Under the pieces are notes generated by a model. The model did no database searches. It saw only the letters and a list, made by a program, of their open reading frames with translations, and was not told where the DNA came from. From Centropus unirufus (taxonomy: Eukaryota > Chordata > Aves > Cuculiformes > Centropidae), in the NCBI GenBank assembly GCA_013397695.1, contig VYZI01000109.1, positions 186,001 to 250,000 of the forward strand: a DNA stretch of 64,000 nucleotides, written 5' to 3'. The position numbers and the translations under genes are program-made. Shown here in pieces: positions 25,701 through 37,157 of the stretch (the stretch's first letter is position 1; each line of letters begins with the position of its first letter).

Positions 25701-28230
25701 AAAAATGCTGACCGGAGGCGCATATCCAGGTGCTTCAGAAACATCTGCAGCTAGCTTGGTTGCTTAGGTCTCCAATGATAGAGAAAATAAGCAAACCTCC
25801 TCTCCGCTCTTTGGCTCACAAATGTAAGCGAAGGCTAGTGGATATCAGCTTGGATATCAGGCTTGGATATCATCTGGTCAGCTGGGAGTTTGCAGAAGCT
25901 GAATAAAAAGGGAACAGAGGTGACAGTGGCAGGAGCACGGCATGTGATGCCATGGTGCGTGCCCCTTCCAACGTGAGACATGCCTTGTCCTCACGGTGGG
26001 CAGTGGACACGAACAGAACAGGACAGCAACGTGTGGCAGTGCTGCCCTAGCGCTGGCTGCTGTCAGCCGTGCGAGAGTCTCAAAGGAGGAAAAACAAACC
26101 ATGGGGGAAAGATTCTCTCAAAACTTCTTTCGAATTTGGAAATACCATTTTTATGAACTTGCTCACTTTCAGAAAAGTTTCTTTTCTCCCCAGGCTTTCT
26201 TTATAAGACTGAGTTTTGACTCGTGTCCGCTTTTCCTTCTCCAAAATATAGAAACTTTGACTTCTTCACTGATAAAAACAGACCTGCGTGCGGGTGGGGA
26301 AATTCCCAAATCTTTCGTGAGAGTCCTACAAGCACTCACGTTTCCACTAAGTTCAGCCTGACTGCAGCTGCTCTTTGAAATGGTGCGTGTGGGGTCCTTT
26401 CAGAAACTGTTTGATCCAACATCTCCCTCTGGTGGAAAGCAGGGAATAAAGCAGGATGGAATAAAGTCTCGTGCCGTAACGCATACATTGATTTAAGACA
26501 GATGTGAAAATGTGAAAATTGAAACCAAATCTTGGTCTAGGCCATAGTTGTCTAATTACTACATTCATTCCTAATGAATTTGAATATATCACACTGACGT
26601 TTATCTCAAATGGCATTTGACTACCTTATAATGAATAATGAATGCCAATTTTCCTGGTTTTTTATTTTGGTTTTTTGTTTCTTTTTCCAGAAATTTGGCA
26701 AATTTGTTTTAAATATTGGCAAAAGCCTATATCTAGACAATATGCCTTTATGGTTTTGTTTCTGCAAAGAAAATCAACAAAATGCCCTGTTGCAGAAAGC
26801 TATTATTTCGTCTCAAGCTGCAGAATCCATCGTACAGCCCATCTGCTGTCTGCATTCACAAGGATTGATCAAAATGTCTCAAAATATAATTGTTCCCTTT
26901 TCTATGCCATAATTATGCCTTTGAAATTCCCTGTGAGTGTGTCAGCTTGGTTGCCATCTGCCAGGGGTGCCTCTACAATGTAGGTCAGAAAGTGTGGATA
27001 AGAAGGAAATACTCAAGGACGGTCCAGTTTTTGTCTGGACTTGCGTGGGCTTGAGGGGAGGCACAAGGATAAAATGCTTTGCACAGGTGACAGCAAAATC
27101 TTTCTTTAAGGGTGCCTTTCATCAGCATGGAAAGTCGTGGAGGTCTAGTGACCTCCCTCTCTTAACCCTCTCCCAAGTGTATTTCCCTGATGAGGAATAT
27201 GGAGCCAACGCAACAGCACTAGCGGATTTAGGATAGAAATGGAGTTCTGCAGATTCCTCAGCTGCTGGCACAGCTTCAGATGGGGCTGGAGAGTTAACAC
27301 CGACCACGTCTTTGCTTCAGCTTCTGGCAAGGCTCTTGGCTACGCGGCAAAACCTCAGGGACGGCTGACGATGTTTTGCCAGAGACTGGCACCCGAGGCT
27401 GGGCAGCTGAAACAAGAAAGGACTCATCTCAACAGACTTCAGCTGCCTCAAAGCCAAGCAGTCACTGTCTGCAAGCCGGCTTGCAGGCACCAAAGCCCTT
27501 GTGACCCCCTTTTATGGATAGGTTTATGGTTGGCACAGGGCAGCATCACTATGTAATTGTGGATATATTTTAGAATGTTGAAATTTTCGGTGCCTAGAGA
27601 GAAAAATGACAGAGGGATGTGAAATTACTCCTAAAATATTGGGACGTATCCTTGGCAAATTGGAAGTTTATGGAACGAAAAGCTGAGGCTCCTGCGTAGG
27701 ATGCTCAGCCTTTGTGTGGCATTACCTTAGTGGGGAAGAAAGCCTCTGTGGGAAAGAGTAAGATTTAAGAAGGAATTTCAGGCTGGAGGCTCGGGGTAAG
27801 CAAGCAGGCCTAGAGCAGCAGGGGTCATGATGACATGTCCTTAAAGGTGCCATTTTGACCTCTGAATAACCACAAGTGAGCAGGAAACAGCAAGGTGCAA
27901 CTGGACAAATAAAGCCTCGTTCAAGAGGACACAGGATCTGGAGCAAACAGGCTGAATGCATGCTTGTTTCTACTTGCTAAAGCGAACACGTGGGACTAAT
28001 GCTTGGATTTTATACAAAGGTATTGAAATACCAGAGACTTTCCAGAAGGAAGATCATTCCTGGCTCACTGTAATATCATGATAAGAATTACAAATTGAAA
28101 TAGATCCCATCCAAATGAAGAAATAGAAAGAAGATATAAACTCTGTCAAATTAAAAGCAGAAACGGAAATGTAGGCTAAAAATAATTTTGAGGAAATAAC
28201 TTGCTAATAGACAAAAAGTTTCCTCTACCC
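22786..28230. other. Non-coding stretch between METTL24 and DDO
   Basis: About 5.4 kb without a recognised gene or RNA. Open frames are short and of low complexity. A triple near-repeat of GGATATCA occurs at about 25840-25870. Nothing else stood out. Confidence 0.5.
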
Positions 28231-30070
28231 CAGCAGGATTAAGAAGCCCCGCCAAGGGTCTTGTGTGTGACCAGGGCACGCAGTCAACAGACAATCATAG
28301 TGGCAAACAAGTTTGAGACTAACAAGCCCTAATACAACAGCTCAACGAGTTATTGGTGTCTGGGTCCAGCGCGGAAAAGCTTACTGAAATTCCCATGGCA
28401 GAGCCATTTGTTAAGGGGATTGAAGGGCCATTAGAGGAGGGTTTAGAGCAAATAGATGCAATGGGTAGTAACAAATTTATGAGAAGCAGATGTTACTTCC
28501 TCGTGGGTTTTTAAGGAACACTAATGGGAAATTGTACTCTCAGGGCTGCTGTATAACCCTTAACTTAAAGCACTGAAAAAAAAAAAAAAGATGGCACATG
28601 ACACTGTTTTAAGTGCTGTGAGAGATGTAGAGAAGTGCAAACCACTAGATCTGAAACCACAAAACGCTAAAAGAATAGTTAAAGGGACAGATATGGACTA
28701 AGAGGAAAGAATAAGCAGGGATTTGCAGTGAGGAGCTATGAAGCTGTCTTTCACCATTCTCTTAGAGCTTTAGAGGACACAGTGAGGCTGCAGACTGCAG
28801 CGATCTGCTCTGCGTTATCTCAGCTTCTGCAAAGCATTTTAAAATGTCTGTCACCAAGCCTGATAAAGAAGTTCATCTGGCATGGGATAAAAGGGAAGAT
28901 CTCATGAGTCAGCAACTGCATATAGGATAGAGACGAGGTAAGGATAAATACTCTGTTTTTCACAGTGGAGAGAAGCAACAAGTAAAATCTGAGAAGGACC
29001 TGGAGTAGGGCCAGTGCTTATCCACATACACATCAGTCAAGCAGTAAATGGTGAAGTGGCTTGGAGTGCAGGTGGTGCCAGCTTATTTAAGGTAATATAA
29101 TGCAAACAGCCTGCAAGGAGCTGCAAGAAACATCTCATGAGCCTAGGCAATGAAATGGCAGGTGAAATACACCATAGCTCACAGCAGAGAAAACCACATG
29201 GCCGAATCAGAATAGTTGGGAATCAGAATAGTTGGGATGGAAGGGACTATTCAAGGCCGTCTAGTTCCACCCCCTGCAATGAGCAGGGACATATTAAACT
29301 AGATCAGGTTGCTCATAGGCCCATCCAACCAGACCTTGAATGTTTCCAGGGATGGGGTGTTTTCCACCTCCCTGGGCAACCTAGGAGTTGCATCACCCTG
29401 GAAGATGACCCCTCACTACCCAGTCTCAGCAATTGTTTCTGAACAGTACAAGTGTCTTGGAGTTAGGTAGTTCTATTCCAATGACAGTTTAAAGCTCATT
29501 AGTGACTATAAAACTATTGAATATTTGAAATTATTAGGAAGAGAAGAAAGATATCATCAGTTAAATACAGGCTTCATGCCCTACCATGAGCACTGTGTGC
29601 CGTTCTGGTCCCTCCAGCTCCAAAAGTGTATGATAGAGTAAGAAAGGGCATAAAGACGGGCAGCAAGGAAGACTAAAGAGATGGGATGACATTATGTGGG
29701 CAGCTACATAAACCAAGATTCTTCAAGGTGGGAATGAAGAGTCTGAGAGGGAGAAAGGTATAGCTCTATAAATTAAAAAAGGGCCATGGAGAATAGTTAG
29801 TCCCTGCTTCTCATAAGATGCAAGTAAGGCACATCAAATAATGTTTCCAGGTTCAAGACGAATCAAAGGTAAGGAGCTCTGCACCTGGATGAAGAAATGT
29901 CTCCTGTTATGGAACCTGTTGTCACAAGAGGTTGAGGACTACAAACGTGCTGTACGTGACTTCAGAAGCAATCCAACAAATGTGTGGAAGATAAATCATC
30001 TAAGCTCCCCCTCCGCTGAATGGGCCAGTGTCTGATAGAGGTGGCCCTCTCCACTGGTGACCATTGTCAG
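28231..30070 (+). mobile_element. Old CR1/L3-like LINE, plus orientation, interrupted
   Basis: Several widely spaced landmarks of an ancient reptile CR1/L3 element occur in the right order on the plus strand. They are ATTAGAGGAGGGTTTAGAGC at 28.43 kb, TGGGATAAAAGGGAAGATCT and TTCACAGTGGAGAGAAGC at 28.9 kb, GAAATGGCAGGTGAAATAC at 29.15 kb, GAGCACTGTGTGCCGTTCTG at 29.6 kb, and GGAACCTGTTGTCACAAGAG near 29.9 kb. The reverse-transcriptase frame is broken throughout. A younger CR1 in the opposite orientation splits it at 29205-29430. Limits are approximate, and the first 200 bases are the least certain. Confidence 0.7.
29205..29430 (-). mobile_element. Younger CR1 fragment nested in the older LINE
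   Basis: A CR1 3' end in reverse orientation: AGAATAGTTGGGATGGAAGG, then a segment ending CTAGATCAGGTTGCTCATAG, then TTTCCAGGGATGGGGTGTTT. Its terminal motif is present twice (GAATCAGAATAGTTGGGA). Sequence of the older plus-strand element lies on both sides, so this copy inserted later. Confidence 0.8.
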
Positions 30071-32057
30071 AGCAAGGCAGGCCTTGCAGCTGAACTGATT
30101 TTGCCATTTTTATCCACCAGAAAACTTCTAGAAGAAATTAGAAATCTCCCCACCTTGCAGAGCAGAAGTGCACAACCAGAGCTCTGGTTTTCCATGGGGC
30201 TATGAACACTCCATTAGTATTAGCAGTGTTTCTTGCTCCAGGATAAGCTACACTGTTTGTTATTTTTTAAGATTAAAATCAAGATTAAGAAAAAATACCT
30301 CATTCTCATGATTTTTCTATGCATTTTTTTCTGTTCTGTGTTAGCTGAGGTCAAAGCTGCAGTTTGACAGGCCCCATGCCAACCCCACTGCCAAAAGCAG
30401 CAGCTCTGCCCTCTTGTACCACTGGAAAGGACAGATGATGGCATGGGGGGGTGAAAAACGCGCTCCCAGAGCTGAGGAGAAGAGGGCAAGACTGGTGACG
30501 GCAGGGCTAGCTTAGGCTGATCCCAGGAGCTATTGTCCTATAATTTAATTTGATGACGTTTCCGTTGACAGCCGTCCAATGTGAAGGATAACTGTCCTTA
30601 TCCCCCGTGAGACCAGCCCAAGTTGGCAGCTACATCTGAACGCAGCCTTTCTTGGCCCTGTCAGACCATCTCCAAGGAAAGAAAACCCAAAAGGAAAACA
30701 AAAAAAACACTACAGAAGTAACCTTTGCTCCATTATTAGAACTTTATTTTTCGGTTAACTTCAATCATCTGACTTCTTGAAGAATTGATTCACTTTGTAA
30801 TTTCGAGGACAAAAAAAAACAAGACAGAAGTGGATGCTAACTCCTGAATGAGCCATCTAAGACCTAATGAGTGGTTTAATCACTAACAGTCAGACCTGAA
30901 CTTTGATAAGCTCGAATTTTGAGGAGTGACTGTCTTCAGCCACATCGAAGGGCTTAAACTACTGAAGGGAATGTAAAGCCCAGCTCAGCCTCTGCCAGGG
31001 AGGGAGGGTCTGGGCTTCAGTGGCTCAGCTTTCTTATGGCAGAGGAGCTTGCTCATGTCCAGTTATGGACAAATTTGTCTTTGGAGTGTTTATCTAGCTT
31101 TAAATGGCTCTTCTCACCCTTATGAAACTGAAACTGGTGTTAAGATCTTTGTTGGTTTGTCACCAGTTTATGCCTATCAGCTGTTGCACGGAAAGCATCC
31201 AGTGCTGATGGGAAACAGGAGAGATGCTTGCACTCCCTCCTACCCTGAAAATTCTTCTGTAGAACATGGGCCATGCCAATGCTGCTCTTGGGGGAAAAGA
31301 ATCACATCTGCCTGAGAGCAAAATCCGAGGAGCTTGGAGTTAAAAAAAAAAAATATATATCTGCAAACCAGCGTGAGAAAAGATGCACAAAACTGTAGCT
31401 CAGACGGGGAAACCCTCTCGCAGAAACTTTGTGTTGTATTCCGTGAGGTGCAATGTGAGCAAATATAGTGATCACTGTCACAGACCTGCCTTAAAATCAC
31501 ACTTGCCTGGTCACTGTGCATGACAGTGACCTAACAGTCCATGGAACACCGTAGTGCAGCACTGCATGGGTTTTTCTTTTCATTGTAGATCACATGGAAA
31601 ATGGTAGAGTTTGGTAGCAAGAAGTCAGGAGGAAGATGGGATTTCATACAAGAGGACAGAACTAGTTTTTACTGAATCTGAACCTAATGTGTCTGATACC
31701 CTTTAGATGCAGATGAAGAAATGCTAAAGTGATGGCGTTGATATCCTGCAGCAATTCAATCCCTGTTATGTGAAAAGTGTTTAAGCATCTTTCATTCCCC
31801 TTAACAGGAGGCTAGAAGAAATGCCTAGGGCAGAAACAATGTCAGACAGGGGAGAAGGACAGCTGGACCAATCCTTGGACCAACACATCATGTCTTTATA
31901 AGGCTGCAGCTGGAAGCTAGGCAAGATGCCACTGAGAATCTGCAGTGGCACAAGACGTTGTCTTAGGTTCCTTCTATCCAGTGAAGGGATTAAAAAAAGT
32001 CCAAAGCTGCTACTAGGGGATGCAACACTAGCCTTCTCATAAATCAGCCTCTGGGAT
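30071..32057. other. Downstream region of DDO, includes probable 3' UTR
   Basis: No gene is seen. It includes the sequence just past the DDO stop codon, so part of it should be the DDO 3' untranslated region. The nearest polyadenylation hexamers on the minus strand that I found are ATTAAA at 30875-30880 and AATAAA at 30743-30748, implying a 3' UTR of about 1.2-1.3 kb if used. A poly-A/AT run is at about 31341-31361. Confidence 0.5.
30743..30748 (-). terminator. DDO: Candidate DDO polyadenylation signal AATAAA
   Basis: TTTATT on the plus strand reads AATAAA on the minus strand, about 1.3 kb beyond the DDO stop codon. It is the first canonical hexamer downstream that I found. An ATTAAA variant lies slightly nearer at 30875-30880. 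Whether either is used is unknown. Confidence 0.3.
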
Positions 32058-32625
32058 TCAAAGTTTGGCCCTCGATGAGGAGCCTTGCAGGGCAGCAATG
32101 CACTCTCCCACCAGGCGAGCAGCCTCTTTGGCTGTGCCCCTGTGCACTGAAAAGCCACCTGCCCCATGCCCATAGTTGTGGACCACTGCGAGCTTAAGTC
32201 CTCCTTGGCTAAAGTCCTCTCTCTGCAGTCTCACGCTCGGCCTGGATGGCCTCAAGCCCACCTTCACCGTGATATCCTGAGCTTTCTGCAATGAGGGCTC
32301 AAGGGAGCAGCACCTGTCAAAGATGTCTTTGGTAGTGCCAGGATCAGGGGAGAGACTCCAGATGTCCTTTTCCCTAGTTCCCCCTAGGGTTACCCTCTGT
32401 ATCCCTGGGTATACATAAGTCAAGCCATCCCCATCCCGGATGAAGTTTTTCACCCAAGGAGCATGAACTTTGAGTACTTGTCCCCTGATGGGGAAGAGCT
32501 CCTGATCCCCCACCAGCTGGTGGGCTCCAATGCCCGCACAGTTGACGACGACGTTGTATTCGCTGTGGAGGTCCCACAGGTCTTCAACTTTCCTTGTGTG
32601 CATCTGGACGCCAGTTGCTTTCAAC
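32058..32625 (-). CDS. DDO: DDO coding exon 4 (last)
   Basis: The acceptor TTCTTGCAG precedes the exon. Its first base completes the Arg153 codon split with exon 3. It encodes residues 154-341, including RGQVLKVHAPW, Arg216, the LTYVYPG strand with Tyr223, GGTR, Arg278 and the family signature. It ends in AKL and a TGA stop at 32060-32058. Confidence 0.96.
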
Positions 32626-35600
32626 CTGCAAGAAGACCCCAGAAGTGAGGCAGAAAAGAACCCCCTTAAGCCCTGATGTGATTATTTTGAATGCTAAGTG
32701 AATGAGATAGATTGCCTTCAACACAGCAAACAACAGATGGGACAGAAAGTACAGAACACGCCATGGGGTTTCTGTTAGTGATTTGTCTGATTTGGTTTGA
32801 TCAAAGCTTGTTTTCAGCTTGTTTAGGCTGGAAAAGACACAACAAGATCAACATTAGAGAAGGGCCTTCCCTAAGACCGTAGGCAAACAGTCAGGTCCTC
32901 GAGGTCTCATCGATTCATTTCTGTAACCGTAACAAGCTTTAACAGCTCAGTAAGCTGAAAAATGTCACATTTATTCCCCCACTTGCTTCTGCTAGTGACA
33001 GCACTGTCATATTACGTCCCTTTTAACGTGCCTGTTACACACCATCACATTCCTTCCCAATTCACCCCTCTGATACCAGGAGCCACTTAGTGATCTAGTG
33101 CCACGTTCAAAGCCTTGGGGTACCCAAGATGTCCCTACAGGCTGGGCTGATGTGGCATGGAACCCCCAGGGAGACCCGTACTCCTTCTACAGCAGCATCC
33201 AGGAGTCAACCAGGACAGCTGAGAGCACTATACTTCCATGCCTGCTCTTCAGCAAAATCCACCCCTTCTTGAAGTTCACCTTTGAGCTCAATTCCAAGCT
33301 GGATTCCACCCTGAACTTGCTTGAAGGTTGACACCCTTCCATGTGATAAAACATTGGTATGAGATTGGAGACACTGCATGCTGTCAACTGGGGACCTTTA
33401 GTTGGGGTTTTAGCGTGAGCGAGGGAGGAGACAGGTCTGTGATGGCAATGCTGAATAGGAAATCCCGTCCTTTGCAGTACTCCAGCAGCCGGCAAAGTGA
33501 TCAATCCCACTATACAGACAGCGGTTTCCCACAAAGCAGTGAGTGAGCTCAAGATCCAGGACACAGCTGGTGCTCTGGGCACTGTGGTTTGGGTGCAGCA
33601 GGACAGTGAGGCTGGCTGGGAAGAAGATGGAAGGTCTCATGCAGCAGTTCTGGATAGGCAAATAGCGGGGAGAGCCCAGAAGTGCTCTAATTGGCACCTT
33701 GCCATCAAATTAAANNNNNNNNNNNNNNNNNNNNNNNNNNNNNNNNNNNNNNNNNNNNNNNNNNNNNNNNNNNNNNNNNNNNNNNNNNNNNNNNNNNNNN
33801 NNNNNNNNNNNNNNNNNNNNNNNNNNNNNNNNNNNNNNNNNNNNNNNNNNNNNNNNNNNNNNNNNNNNNNNNNNNNNNNNNNNNNNNNNNNNNNNNNNNN
33901 NNNNNNNNNNNNNNNNNNNNNNNNNNNNNNNNNNNNNNNNNNNNNNNNNNNNNNNNNNNNNNNNNNNNNNNNNNNNNNNNNNNNNNNNNNNNNNNNNNNN
34001 NNNNNNNNNNNNNNNNNNNNNNNNNNNNNNNNNNNNNNNNNNNNNNNNNNNNNNNNNNNNNNNNNNNNNNNNNNNNNNNNNNNNNNNNNNNNNNNNNNNN
34101 NNNNNNNNNNNNNNNNNNNNNNNNGAAGAGAAGAGAAGAGAAGAGAAGAGAAGAGAAGAGAAGAGAAGAGAAGAGAAGAGAAGAGAAGAGAAGAGAAGAG
34201 AAGAGAAGAGAAGAGAAGAAGAGAGAAGAGAAAGAAAATGAGCTTGACTATCTTATTAGACCACATCCTTTGAGAAAGAGGGCGGCTATGGCAGGAGTAA
34301 GGAGAGAGCAGGAATCATGGCAGATGCTAAATGCTTGTACAATCTAGCTGTGCTCCAACAGAAATTTCTGATTCAGTTCAGCAAGGAAACATGACAGAGC
34401 ACAAGCCCCAAGGAGGCAGCACAGACCTCGCGTGGCACTGGTACCACTGGAGTACTCCCAGCTTTGCTGGCTGCTAGAACAAGAAACATTTATTCACTTT
34501 TTGCAGTGAGGTGAAAGGAATCCAAGCATCCATCTGAGCTGGGAATTTTGTACCGCAGTGTCAGTACACTTCTCTTTACTTAACCTCCAGTCAGCTTGCA
34601 GCCTATCACTTTCTCTCAAGTGGAGGCAGCTATTTGCTCACATTAGGGATACTTGAATGGATTAAATGAACATCCCTGATGTCAAAACTTCTTAGATCTA
34701 CATCCTGACTCTCCTATGGTTCTCAGAAGTCTGTGTATTTTGGGGGAAATGTAGTCACTTGCAGATTTCCCCATTTTCTCACTTTCATGTCAATCCAGAT
34801 ATGAATTCTGACGCCACGACTCCTCAGTGAATGCATCACCCACCTTATGCAAGCAAATGTTTTAAAAAAAATTGTTACAAGATGATGCTTTTTTGCCATT
34901 TTTGATGGCAGATGAAGGAATTACTCCAGTTGTTGACTCAATTTGAGAATAACAAGTCCAACTAATTCTTAAGTGCACAGCCTTCACACATCAGGTGTCT
35001 TCCCAGATATATGTATTCTCCCAGGGGATGGATTTATCTCAAGAAAAGAGGGATATATTTGGGAAGTTTGGCAGAGAAGGAGCACCCCCATGTTTTCTTA
35101 GAACAAGGCAGGTTCCCAACATAGGTCTGGCTGGCCAAGTACGGCCCCTGTGGCTACGTCAGTCCTGTGCCCAGAGGTGCTCCCACTCCAAGCCCCACTC
35201 TACAGCCAAGAGGTAGGAAGTAGACATTGCATAGATGGGGCTTTTCAAATATTGGAAAGCCTGGGTGTTTATTCCTAGTTCTCCTCCTCAGTTCCATATT
35301 TTGGAAAGACAGCATATTTATTCCTAATTCTCCTTCCCTGATGCGCTTTCCCCAGTGAGGAACAGCCCTTTTCCAGTATTGTTCAAACCAAAGGCTCTGA
35401 AAGAGTCCCCAGCTCCCCCTCAGTCCCTCTGCCTGGGTTTCTCTCTGCATGCCCAGCCAGCAGCAAAGCCAACCTTTTCTCCAGCCACAGAAGGTAGGAT
35501 GGACAGTCACATTTCAGTGTCGTAAAGGCCTGACCAAATCGGTGCCGTGGAAACTTCTGTAGTTCTGCTTCAGACATTGGTCGAAATCCCAGGACAACAT

Positions 35601-37157
35601 CGGACCAGAAAGGTATCTCTTCCTTGGGAGGGTTCTTAAAGACCTGCCACCTAGAAGGACACAGAGAAAAAGCTGAAAATCTTAGCCACTACTGCTCTCC
35701 AAATCACAGAATCATAGAATCATTTAGGTTGGAAAAGACCTTTAAGATCAAGTCCAACCGTAAACCTAACACTGCCAAGTCTACCACTAAACCATGTCCC
35801 TAATTCCCACATCTACACATCTTTTAAACACCTCCAGGGATGGTGACTCAGCCACTTCCCTGGACCGCCTGTTCCAATGTTTGACAACCCTTTTTTGTCT
35901 AAACCTCCCCTGGCACCACTTGAGCCCATTTCCTCTCATCCTATCACTTTTTATTTGCCGTGTTATATGTCAGAGCAATCTTAGCATAAACCCAGGAGCT
36001 CGGGAACCTGTTTCTGCTCATCAGTGCAGCTCTGCACGATTAACAGCAAAGGGAAACATTACTGCAATACCCTCACTGGCAAACAAGCAGAGGAGCTACC
36101 ACAGCCAGGCTTGCAGGTCACACACAGGGTTATTTAAACTGGAGAGAGTTCTTCCAGCTTGCTGTGTGTGCTTCCACTTTTAGAAGTACAAAGGCCCCGC
36201 ACACCGCACCCCTAGCAGAGCTGCGGCCACCCTGGCTGGACCTTTATGTAGGGTCACTTGGTCACCCATAAAGCTGCAGAGTGCCCAGCCTCAGCACTCC
36301 AAGAGGTGAATTTCTGTGTGTGGAACAGGCAGCACAGGACACAGCCAACACATGAGCTGCATCCCTCGTTGCTGAAGTTGGGGGATCCTGCAGTCCCATT
36401 CCTATGAAGATCACCCTTCTTGCAAGAAACTGGTGGACGACAGTGTGGAAAACATTGGTCATTAAAAGACATTTGAAGCTGTCCAGCCCAGAGCGGCTTC
36501 TCTGTACACACGTATGCATAAATTGTGCTTGAAAATACATAATGTCTGAGCAGCTACAATGAATTTTCTTGGGAATATCATCCTATGAGCTACTCCATGA
36601 AGGGAAGACACCTGAACTCCAGCAAGGAAAACCTCTCTGCCTGCTTCAGGACACAGCACACACAAAGCAAACGCTGCCCTGTGCGGGGCTGTTCTTACCC
36701 CGAGACCAGGTGAATGCCCGCCTCTGGCGCCTCAGCCGAGTTGCTGATGGCAAAAAGGTAAGTGAAGGTCTCCTTGAACCACTGCTTCTGCACATGGATT
36801 GGTGTGCCTGCACGTAAACAAAACCAAACACGCAGGGAGGAATAATGCAAATAAGAGGATACAAGCCAGTGTTGAGGAGTCGGGACAGGTAGAGAACGCA
36901 GGGAATAACGCGTTTCTTCCTGAATCCCTGTGCACCACTGCACACCCTGGGACACAGCCCCAGCACCACACTAGGCTGCACGTACCTGGGTAGGTGTGAG
37001 GGATGAGCATTCCAGCTGCGACATCGCTTGTTGTGTTGGGGCTGAACCGGTCTGAGAGGACAGTCACGGAGCAGCTGGGGCAAGCCTCCGTGATGCACAG
37101 TGCTGTGGACAGGCCAATAACTCCCGCACCAACCACTGCGACCTTGGGTGCTGCCAT
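32058..37157 (-). CDS. DDO: D-aspartate oxidase, complete coding span (4 exons)
   Basis: DDO is an FAD-dependent enzyme that oxidises D-aspartate and related acidic D-amino acids to the 2-oxo acid, ammonia and hydrogen peroxide in peroxisomes. Joining 37157-36986, 36807-36699, 35650-35474 and 32625-32058 gives 1026 bases, 341 codons plus stop, the length of the usual human protein. All introns are GT/AG and phases match. Seen in the protein: the dinucleotide-binding glycines G10-x-G12-x-x-G15; the FAD-contacting TTSDVAAGM near residues 42-50; Arg216, Tyr223 and Arg278 at the positions used for substrate binding in the family; the D-amino-acid oxidase signature starting VVHNYGHGAGG at residues 300-310; and a C-terminal AKL, a type 1 peroxisomal targeting signal. 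The start codon has G at -3 and G at +4. No frameshift or premature stop is present. The related enzyme DAO is excluded by closer match to DDO and by the neighbours. Confidence 0.96.
33715..34124. other. Assembly gap of 410 Ns in DDO intron 3
   Basis: The N run ends directly at a pure AAGAG repeat, so the gap is probably an unresolved continuation of that microsatellite. Predicted frames across it are artefacts. Confidence 0.98.
34125..34235. repeat. (AAGAG)n pentanucleotide microsatellite
   Basis: About 110 bases of nearly perfect GAAGA repeats, ending in slightly degenerate units (GAAGAAGAGAGAAGAGAAAG). Its left edge is the gap, so the true array is longer. The repeat stays open in several frames, giving spurious Arg-Glu-Lys repeat proteins. 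Confidence 0.97.
35474..35650 (-). CDS. DDO: DDO coding exon 3
   Basis: 177 bases between acceptor TCCTTCTAG and donor GTTGGC. It encodes residues 94-152 and two bases of codon 153: GWQVFKNPPKEEIPFW, then SDVVLGFRPMSEAELQKF and FGQAFTTLKCDCPSYLLW. This closely follows the human protein. The first base completes a glycine codon from exon 2. Confidence 0.95.
35706..35950 (-). mobile_element. CR1 LINE 3' fragment in DDO intron 2
   Basis: It starts with ATCACAGAATCATAGAATCA and TTTAGGTTGGAAAAGACC, the reverse complement of a CR1 terminus. It continues with CTCCAGGGATGGTGACTCAG and a segment ending CCTCTCATCCTATC. The sense strand is minus, the same as DDO. Its 3' end stops about 55 bases upstream of the exon 3 acceptor. 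Confidence 0.92.
36699..36807 (-). CDS. DDO: DDO coding exon 2
   Basis: 109 bases between acceptor TTTACGTGCAG and donor GTAAGA. It encodes the segment TPIHVQKQWFKETF, then TYLFAISNSAEAPEAGIHLV, up to the split glycine codon 94. The sequence closely parallels the human enzyme. Confidence 0.95.
36986..37157 (-). CDS. DDO: DDO coding exon 1 with start codon
   Basis: Encodes residues 1-57 and the first base of codon 58. The protein begins MAAPKVAVVGAGVIGLSTAL, holding the FAD-binding glycine motif. It ends with DVAAGMLIPHTYP before donor GTACGT. The ATG aligns with the human start of the 341-residue form. G at -3 and +4 gives a strong initiation context. Confidence 0.95.

Larger units (their letters stand above)
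32626..35473. other. DDO intron 3
   Basis: The longest intron between DDO coding exons, with donor GTTGGC and acceptor TTGCAG. It holds the AAGAG microsatellite and the 410-base gap. No other gene or recognised repeat is seen. Confidence 0.85.

Noticed and set aside
32374..32648. Open frames on both strands near 32.4-32.6 kb
   Set aside because: Out-of-frame and antisense shadows of DDO exon 4.
33497..34347. Long open frames with Arg-Glu-Lys or Leu-Phe-Ser repeats
   Set aside because: They are products of the gap and the AAGAG microsatellite. A 5-base repeat without stops is open in every frame.
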